Assembly (NCBI GenBank): GCA_049642705.1
Contig: JBARPB010000032.1
Span: 1-11,023, forward strand
Reading direction: 5' to 3'
DNA length: 11,023 bases
Source of the DNA: CAZYPU01 sp049642705
GTDB taxonomy: Bacteria; Omnitrophota; Gorgyraeia; JABMRN01; RBG-13-46-9
Positions 6,638-11,023 of the stretch are shown here, in pieces; within the stretch, counting starts at the first letter, position 1, and the number at the start of each line of letters is the position of its first letter. Made by a program: the position numbers and the translations under genes. A model generated the notes under the pieces. The model ran no database searches, had not been told where the DNA came from, and was given only the letters and a program-made list of their open reading frames with translations.

Positions 6638-7398
6638 CTCGCAACTAAGTTATTCGCCTTTAATAACGAATCAAACATCCCCGAATCGGTCCACCAGCCC
6701 TTTAGGATGCTATGGGTAAGTTCACCTTTTTTCAGGTAAGCATTATTCACGTCCGTTATCTCGAGCTCCCCTCTTCCGGAAGGCTTAAGCGCCTTTATTA
6801 TGTCGAAGACCTGGTTGTCGTACATGTAAATGCCGGTTACGATATAATCGGATTTCGGCTTTTTCGGTTTCTCCAGGATTCTTAAGATGCGCTTTTTCTT
6901 ATTTCCGCCTCTTCGCCTTCGGCGAAGGGCGAGATCTCGCCGCGCAGCGGCGGAAAACTCCACAACGCCGAACCTCTCGGGATCCGGAACCTTCTTCACC
7001 AATATCTTTGCGCCCTTTGGCTGTTTCCTGAAATCCTCCACAGCACGCCTTATGTCTTTTTCGATAATATTATCGCCCAGGATAACTACAATTTTCCCAT
7101 TATCAGCAAAGTGTTCGGCAAGGCTTAGCGCCTTCGCTATCCCGCCTTCCCCTTCCTGGTAGGTGTAATTTATGTGTTTCAGACCAAACTGGTGGCCGTT
7201 TCCCAGAAGACGCAGGAATTCGCCCGCATGGTTTCCGCCCGTAACAATGAGGATATCTTTTATGCCAGCGTTAACGAGGGCCTGGATAGGATAATATATC
7301 ATCGGCCTGTCATAAACGGGGAGTAAGTGTTTATTCGTGATTTTGGTAAGGGGGTATAATCTTTTTCCCAAACCACCGGCTAATACTACACCTTTCAT
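6622..7398 (-). CDS. rfbA: Glucose-1-phosphate thymidylyltransferase with palindromic in-frame insert
   Basis: This 258-residue nucleotidyltransferase is the short RmlA type that joins dTTP and glucose-1-phosphate to dTDP-glucose, the entry step to rhamnose. The nucleotide-binding GGLGKRLYPLT is at 8-18, NKHLLPVYDRPMI at 22-34, the metal-binding Asp in LGDN (Asp109), EKPKKPKSDY at 176-185, and the WTDSG block at 236-240. Residues about 149-168 form an Arg/Ala-rich stretch between FGVVEF and RILRILEKP. Homologues normally have only about six residues here (for example DEDGK-like). The DNA behind it (6901-6957) is a palindromic element, so this is probably an in-frame insertion into a surface loop, leaving catalytic motifs untouched. 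The start is preceded by GAGGTGAG, 10 bp behind the rmlC-like stop. Confidence 0.92.
   Translation of the reverse strand: MKGVVLAGGLGKRLYPLTKITNKHLLPVYDRPMIYYPIQALVNAGIKDILIVTGGNHAGEFLRLLGNGHQFGLKHINYTYQEGEGGIAKALSLAEHFADNGKIVVILGDNIIEKDIRRAVEDFRKQPKGAKILVKKVPDPERFGVVEFSAAARRDLALRRRRRGGNKKKRILRILEKPKKPKSDYIVTGIYMYDNQVFDIIKALKPSGRGELEITDVNNAYLKKGELTHSILKGWWTDSGMFDSLLKANNLVARKLKK
6901..6957. repeat. Palindromic element inserted in frame in rfbA
   Basis: The outer arms TTTCCGCC (6902-6909) and GGCGGAAA (6949-6956) are perfect complements. Between them are a 7-bp stem with a 3-base loop (6911-6927, CTTCGCC / GGCGAAG) and a perfect 14-bp palindrome (6928-6941, centred on AGATCT). Together they give a cloverleaf-like fold. 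The reading frame passes through without a stop. The arrangement resembles the protein-coding palindromic elements known from Rickettsia; relation to those is not claimed. Confidence 0.7.
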
Positions 7399-7408
7399 GC
7401 CTCACCTC

Positions 7409-7855
7409 TTATTTTTTCCAGTCAAACGGAATATCGTTTTTAAAAGCATCCGCCCTGTATTCGTCCGGCTTTTCGCGGTTGTACGGCTCTGTAGGCGTGT
7501 TTATTACGATGGACTCCTCATCCGCCATGCTTTTAAAGCCATGGTAAACATTCGGTGGAATCGAAACCAATTTCGGATCATCCGGGCCTGCCGTAATATC
7601 CATTGTTTTTCCGAAAGTCGGGGAATCGCCTCGCGCATCGTATAATCCGATACGTATCTTTCCTTTAACACAAGAGAAATTATCACGTTGCAGACGGTGC
7701 CAGTGCCACGCTTTCACTGCGCCGGGCTTTACCGTTGTCATATAGACCTGGCCAAATTTCTCGAAAAGCTCATCATCGGAACGGAGTATCTCCATGAGTC
7801 GGCCCCGTTCGTCCGGTATGACCTTCAGTTTCTTAATCTTCACTCCTTCGATCAT
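7409..7855 (-). CDS. RmlC-like cupin, atypical dTDP-4-dehydrorhamnose 3,5-epimerase family protein
   Basis: This 148-residue cupin of the RmlC family is shorter than a standard RmlC (about 180). Shared features are the DERGRLMEI start (15-23), a His at 51 in AWHWH matching the catalytic His of GLHFQ, the GDSPTFGK block (76-83), and IPPNVYHGF with His105. Three things differ. The QGKLVR Lys region reads QRDNFSCV. The Tyr of FLYK (Tyr133 in Salmonella RmlC) is replaced within ESIVINT. The chain ends at FDWKK, before the place where the catalytic Asp170 would lie. It may be a C3-only epimerase, an isomerase or a binding cupin. Its position between ugd and rfbA makes it the only candidate here for the rhamnose epimerase step, which is otherwise missing. 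It overlaps the ugd stop as ATGA, with GGGAGG upstream. Confidence 0.75.
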   Translation of the reverse strand: MIEGVKIKKLKVIPDERGRLMEILRSDDELFEKFGQVYMTTVKPGAVKAWHWHRLQRDNFSCVKGKIRIGLYDARGDSPTFGKTMDITAGPDDPKLVSIPPNVYHGFKSMADEESIVINTPTEPYNREKPDEYRADAFKNDIPFDWKK

Positions 7856-9156
7856 ACGCGCCTCCCAATTCCCGTATACACAAACCCCAACTTCTTCATC
7901 TTGGCCGGGTCATAGATGTTGCGGCCGTCAACAATCACGGGGCGTCTCAGAAGCCTTTTTACCTTTTTAAGGTTTAACCTCTTAAATTCATTCCACTCTG
8001 TAACGATGGCCAGGCAGTCACATCCTTCTGCTGTGCTGTAGGCATCTTTGCAAAATTCCACCCTCTTACTCCTGAGTTCTTCTCTCGCTTTTTCCATTGC
8101 CTGCGGATCGTATGCTTTTATAAAGGCTTTTTCACTCAGCAATCTTCTTATAATATCAAGCGAAGGGGCATTTCTCATATCATCCGTATTGGGCTTGAAT
8201 GAAAGGCCGAGTATACCAATTGTCTTACCTTTGATTTTTCCACCCAAAAGTGCATTAATTTTACCCGTAAATACCCACTTCTGCTGTTCGTTAATGCGCT
8301 TTACGTCTTCCAGTAAGCTAAAAGGATGGCCTAATTTATCACAGATATGGATGAAGGCATCTACGTCTTTGGGGAAACATGATCCGCCAAATCCGATTCC
8401 TGCGTTAAAGAAATTCTCATTTATTCTCTTATCCATTCCGATACCCTTGGCTACTTCAAGGACATCTGCCCCCGTAGCCTCGCAGATATTGCTTATTTCG
8501 TTAATAAATGAGATTTTTGTGGCAAGAAATGCGTTTGCGGCATGTTTTACGATCTCTGCGCCTTTAATGGTGGTTATGCTTATAGGCGCCTTAAGGGGTT
8601 TATAAAGTTTTAACATCAGTTTTTTTGCTTTTTTTGTCTCAACGCCGATTACAATCCTGTCAGGGCTCATAAAATCTTTTATTGCGGATCCTTCTCTTAA
8701 AAATTCCGGATTGCAGGCAATGTCAAACTTCACTCTTTTTTTCTTGAAAAATCTGATTGTATCCTTCACCCATTCACCTGTTTTTACAGGAACGGTGCTT
8801 TTTTCCACTATTAGTTTGTACGAATGCATATGGCGCGCTATTTCGTGGCAGACCTTTTCGATATTCGAAAGGTCGGCTTCGCCGTTTTTCCGGGAGGGTG
8901 TCCCCACGCAGATAAATATTACCTTCGCGCGCTTTATTGCCTCTTCTATCGTGTCTACAAAGATAAGCCTTTTTTTAAGCCTGTACCTTTTTACAGTTCC
9001 TTTAAGCATTGGTTCATATATCGGGATGTCGCCTCTTTTCAGGGCCTTTATCTTTGTCTTGTCGCTATCTGTGCATATCACGGTATTGCCTAATTTGGCA
9101 AAACACGCCCCCGTTACAAGGCCTACGTACCCTGCTCCGATTATCGCTATCTTCAC
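7852..9156 (-). CDS. ugd: UDP-glucose 6-dehydrogenase
   Basis: This 434-residue enzyme oxidises UDP-glucose to UDP-glucuronate with two NAD+. The N-terminal Rossmann motif GAGYVG is at 7-12, the CVGTPS block at 83-88, VEKSTVP at 117-123, and the active-site NPEFLREGSA at 149-158. The helix with the catalytic Lys is EIVKHAANAFLATKISF (Lys204), and the nucleophile Cys260 lies in GFGGSCFPKD. The C-terminal domain has GLSFKPNTDDMRNAPS, typical of bacterial Ugd. Length is normal. The start is GTG at 9156, with a strong AAGGAGGGG eight bases upstream. It is the first gene after the intergenic promoter. Its product feeds uxs at the other end of the cluster and may also enter the polymer directly as glucuronic acid. 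Confidence 0.95.
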   Translation of the reverse strand: MKIAIIGAGYVGLVTGACFAKLGNTVICTDSDKTKIKALKRGDIPIYEPMLKGTVKRYRLKKRLIFVDTIEEAIKRAKVIFICVGTPSRKNGEADLSNIEKVCHEIARHMHSYKLIVEKSTVPVKTGEWVKDTIRFFKKKRVKFDIACNPEFLREGSAIKDFMSPDRIVIGVETKKAKKLMLKLYKPLKAPISITTIKGAEIVKHAANAFLATKISFINEISNICEATGADVLEVAKGIGMDKRINENFFNAGIGFGGSCFPKDVDAFIHICDKLGHPFSLLEDVKRINEQQKWVFTGKINALLGGKIKGKTIGILGLSFKPNTDDMRNAPSLDIIRRLLSEKAFIKAYDPQAMEKAREELRSKRVEFCKDAYSTAEGCDCLAIVTEWNEFKRLNLKKVKRLLRRPVIVDGRNIYDPAKMKKLGFVYTGIGRRV

Positions 9157-9164
9157 CGGTTACA

Positions 9165-9173
9165 CCCCTCCTT
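9165..9173 (-). promoter_or_regulatory. Ribosome binding site of ugd
   Basis: AAGGAGGGG on the minus strand, eight bases before the GTG at 9156, supports the GTG start. It is the strongest Shine-Dalgarno in the window, in line with ugd being the lead gene of the transcript. Confidence 0.75.
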
Positions 9174-9224
9174 ACTCTATATCTTAATCATTTTTTATAT
9201 TATATGCTATCAGGCAGAACGAAT

Positions 9225-9253
9225 ATTATACCAATAAAACCCCAGTTTGGCAA
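9225..9253 (-). promoter_or_regulatory. Sigma70-type promoter upstream of ugd
   Basis: On the minus strand, TTGCCA (9253-9248; five of six matches to TTGACA) is followed after exactly 17 bp by TATAAT (9230-9225; six of six). TGG directly before the hexamer gives an extended -10. Transcription would begin near 9218, leaving a leader of about 60 nt before ugd. The spacer and the region just upstream carry two copies of a motif (AAC-W-GGGG-TTTT-ATTG type). It is the only promoter of this quality I see, so it probably drives the whole nine-gene run. Confidence 0.7.
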
Positions 9254-9268
9254 TAAAAAACCCCTGTT
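9232..9268 (-). repeat. Two direct copies of a promoter-overlapping motif
   Basis: On the minus strand the copies lie at 9268-9251 and 9247-9232 and share AAC, one variable base, GGGGTTTT and ATTG. The first copy has two extra T. The second forms most of the -35/-10 spacer. They could be a tandem regulator-binding site or a local duplication. No regulator is identified. Confidence 0.5.
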
Positions 9269-9270
9269 AA

Positions 9271-9403
9271 GGCAGCTGGCAGCGGGATGCCCTGGAGGCG
9301 AAAAATTTTGTGCGCGAGCGTAGCAATTGAGTGCTCAAATCTTGCGCACATCAATTGCAGCGAGCCACAAAATTCGCCGGAAGGGCACCCGCTGACAGAT
9401 GCC
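9271..9403. repeat. 133-bp imperfect inverted repeat directly behind lptD
   Basis: The arms of about 60 bp (9271-9331 and 9344-9403) pair with a few mismatches and bulges around a loop of about 10-12 bases. Matching blocks include CAGCGGG, GGCG-AATTTTGTG (three extra A in one arm) and CAATTGA near the loop. The right end lies 7 bp from the lptD stop. It looks like a REP/BIME- or MITE-like palindromic element. A transcript would form a long hairpin that could protect or end the lptD mRNA, but no T-run follows it immediately. No clear target-site duplication is visible. Confidence 0.65.
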
Positions 9404-9410
9404 GATCGGC

Positions 9411-11023
9411 TTAGCGCCGGTGGCCGGGGGTGGGCCTTCGGTAGGTCGTTTTGAAGAGGCCAATAGGCACATCCGGGAACGCCTTCAGCCTGAAGACAAG
9501 CCACGCGGTGTATTCGCCGTGTCGGATGTCGAAGGTAAGCTCGGCTATCCAGCAGTGAAGGTCCTTGAATATCGTATATTCCTGCTCGAGCCATTTGGTT
9601 GTGGCAAAATCGAAGCGCTGGTAAACCTTGAACTTCCAGTCGTCGTTTAAGTTATAGAACATCTCGCCGGTAAGCTGGCTTGTTGTTTCGTTTTCGGTGT
9701 GTTCGTAACGGTGGCCAAGGCCGAGGGTGAATTTCTTCCCCAAGTCGACATATACGTCAATATCGGCGGAGTTGAGCCTGCAATCCTTGTCGTCCAGTAT
9801 CATCTTCGAATCCACGGAAAGCCATGAGTAGGGCCACATCTCGAGGGTAAACTTGATATCGCCGAACTTTCCCACCCCCTTGAAGCCGAAGAAGTTCTTC
9901 TTCTGCCTGAAAGTGTAGTCAGTGGCTACTGTAAACCGAGCCAGATCCGCCACTTTCATCTTATCGCCACTTTGCCTTTTTGTCTGGAGCTTGCTCTCCA
10001 AAAACAGCTCGAAACCGTTATAATAATCTATAGCGTCTATCGCGTCGAACTGGTAAAGGTTGCTCGGTGATATCGATGGCTGATGCCTATGCAGGAATTT
10101 GATATAGGGGGCTATGATATGCTTCAGTTTATTTATGTCCAATCCCCAGACATCGGTATACACGTTGAATACCCTGTGGAACCTGGAACTCACCTCTACG
10201 CCCCACTCGTAGATGCTGCGCAGCCTCGACGGCTCTTTCCACCTGTTTCTGGTGTAGAAGGTCTGCCTCGTCGCCGCAAACGGCGTTACGTTGAGAAGCC
10301 GAAAAAGCCTGGCGGCGTAAGAAAGCTTCTGCAGGGTATCCATCCGCAGGGATTCATCCGGAGAGTGGTCATCGCTTTTCTGGTATGTTTTTACGAAATT
10401 CGTCGTCGAGCTTTCGCTCTGGTAGTAAAAGTTTGTCCTCCAGAGCCGCTGGTTGTAAATCTCGAGCTTTGCTTCCGGAAGCCGCTCGACAACGCTAAAG
10501 AAATCATCGAATCTCTTTCGCGCCAAAAGTGTAAATACGTAGTTCGGTTTTGCCGTCTGTATGAGAACGTAATTATCCGGGTTGGGGTTTTCTTCGTACT
10601 CCCTGTAAAGATAGTCCTTTATTATGTCCTTGTCACTTAATTTGTTGAATTCGAGCACGCACGTGGTATCCGCCGCCAGATCCAGCTCGTGCCTGTACTG
10701 TATCCTCCAGCGGTTTCTTGCCTTGTCTTCTTTCTTTGTAATGGTCAGGGCATCGTCCTGGTGCGTATAGTAAACCCTGCCTATACCCTCTCCGAAATCC
10801 TTTGTCTTGTACTGATAATCAGCGCCTTCCGATAAGCCCTTCTTTTCCCTGTAATCCAGGTGCAAAAACCCTTTTGAATCATCATTAAAATAAACTCTCC
10901 ACGCGGTAAGGGCGTAATATCCCCAGTCGCTCGTCCGGCCCGGTACGATTGTAACCTCCGGAAATTTCTTGCCCAGCGGCTGAACATATAACGGGAGGTA
11001 AAATACAGGAACCTCGCCGACAT
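9411..11023 (-). CDS. lptD: LPS-assembly outer-membrane protein LptD, C-terminal part (5' end outside window)
   Basis: An open frame of 536 codons enters from the right edge and stops with TAA at 9413-9411. LptD is the outer-membrane beta-barrel that inserts lipopolysaccharide into the outer leaflet. The visible start (about 11019 downwards) has GEVPVFYLPLYVQPLGKKFP, matching the VPVFYxPY-type junction between the periplasmic OstA domain and the barrel in LptD. The rest alternates polar and aromatic/hydrophobic residues as barrel strands do. It ends with a DLHCWIAELTF block and a Phe-Arg-Leu-Lys-Ala-Phe-Pro segment, as in LptD C-termini. Single Cys residues occur, but not the adjacent Cys pair of E. 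coli LptD. The signal peptide and periplasmic domain are outside the window. An internal TTG at 10865 is not a start, since homology continues upstream. Confidence 0.82.
   Translation of the reverse strand, partial: VGEVPVFYLPLYVQPLGKKFPEVTIVPGRTSDWGYYALTAWRVYFNDDSKGFLHLDYREKKGLSEGADYQYKTKDFGEGIGRVYYTHQDDALTITKKEDKARNRWRIQYRHELDLAADTTCVLEFNKLSDKDIIKDYLYREYEENPNPDNYVLIQTAKPNYVFTLLARKRFDDFFSVVERLPEAKLEIYNQRLWRTNFYYQSESSTTNFVKTYQKSDDHSPDESLRMDTLQKLSYAARLFRLLNVTPFAATRQTFYTRNRWKEPSRLRSIYEWGVEVSSRFHRVFNVYTDVWGLDINKLKHIIAPYIKFLHRHQPSISPSNLYQFDAIDAIDYYNGFELFLESKLQTKRQSGDKMKVADLARFTVATDYTFRQKKNFFGFKGVGKFGDIKFTLEMWPYSWLSVDSKMILDDKDCRLNSADIDVYVDLGKKFTLGLGHRYEHTENETTSQLTGEMFYNLNDDWKFKVYQRFDFATTKWLEQEYTIFKDLHCWIAELTFDIRHGEYTAWLVFRLKAFPDVPIGLFKTTYRRPTPGHRR

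Noticed and set aside
6901..6957. Intrinsic terminator in the GC-rich palindrome
   Set aside because: It is in the middle of an intact reading frame, both strands lack a following T-run of the right kind, and conserved RfbA motifs continue on both sides.
8048..8605. 185-codon plus-strand ORF inside ugd
   Set aside because: It is antisense to the conserved catalytic half of ugd and is low-complexity hydrophobic; a shadow frame.
9199..9204. Second TATAAT closer to ugd on the minus strand
   Set aside because: No acceptable -35 lies 16-18 bp upstream, whereas the copy at 9225-9230 has one and an extended -10.
9226..9594. 122-codon minus-strand ORF across the lptD end and the inverted repeat
   Set aside because: Its product has no recognisable pattern. 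It overlaps lptD in another frame and runs through the palindromic repeat and the promoter.
10083..10640. 185-codon plus-strand ORF inside lptD
   Set aside because: It is antisense to the continuous lptD frame and has no recognisable domain or ribosome binding site.
10863..10865. TTG start that would give a 484-residue complete LptD-like protein
   Set aside because: LptD-like sequence continues in the same frame for 52 more codons to the window edge, so the gene is simply cut by the edge.
10781..11023. 80-codon ORF on the minus strand at the right edge
   Set aside because: It is in a different frame from lptD. The lptD frame stays open to the edge and contains the recognisable VPVFYLPLY block, so the short ORF is a shadow.

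Overview
The window is a tightly packed, entirely minus-strand block of cell-envelope polysaccharide genes from a diderm (Gram-negative type) bacterium. The diderm call rests on the C-terminal part of an LptD outer-membrane LPS-assembly protein at the right edge. The lineage is not fixed by the sequence. Moderate GC, Lys-rich proteins, repeat-type gene junctions and palindromic elements would fit an uncultivated group such as Omnitrophota, but that is a guess.

Layout in the direction of transcription (right to left). lptD enters from the right edge and stops at 9411. A 254-bp intergenic region follows. It holds a 133-bp imperfect inverted repeat directly behind lptD, then a clear sigma70-type promoter (TTGCCA, 17 bp, extended -10 TGG-TATAAT). 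This promoter drives a nine-gene run with overlapping or nearly abutting genes: ugd (UDP-glucose 6-dehydrogenase), an rmlC-like cupin, rfbA, rfbB, rfbD, a WbpA/WbpO-type UDP-HexNAc 6-dehydrogenase, a WbpP-type UDP-HexNAc 4-epimerase, uxs (UDP-glucuronate decarboxylase), and an AsnB-like amidotransferase that runs off the left edge. No glycosyltransferase, polymerase or flippase lies in the window.

How the genes work together. Three activated-sugar routes are interleaved: UDP-Glc to UDP-GlcA to UDP-xylose (ugd, uxs); Glc-1-P to dTDP-4-keto-6-deoxyglucose and on towards dTDP-L-rhamnose (rfbA, rfbB, rfbD, with an atypical epimerase); and UDP-GlcNAc to UDP-GalNAcA or UDP-GlcNAcA (the wbpO/wbpP-like pair). 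The AsnB homologue, coupled to uxs by an ATGA overlap, could amidate a uronic acid, as has been proposed for such genes in O-antigen clusters.

Most noteworthy points: (1) the AsnB homologue has lost its glutaminase machinery (nucleophile Cys to Ser, Arg49-equivalent to Glu, Asn74-equivalent to Asp, and a shortened loop around the Asp98 region) while its synthetase domain looks intact; (2) a ~57-bp palindromic element lies in frame inside rfbA and encodes an Arg/Ala-rich insert; (3) a long inverted repeat follows lptD; (4) two gene junctions are built of degenerate 7-bp tandem repeats that begin inside the 3' end of the preceding gene; (5) the RmlC-like cupin lacks the positions of two canonical catalytic residues.
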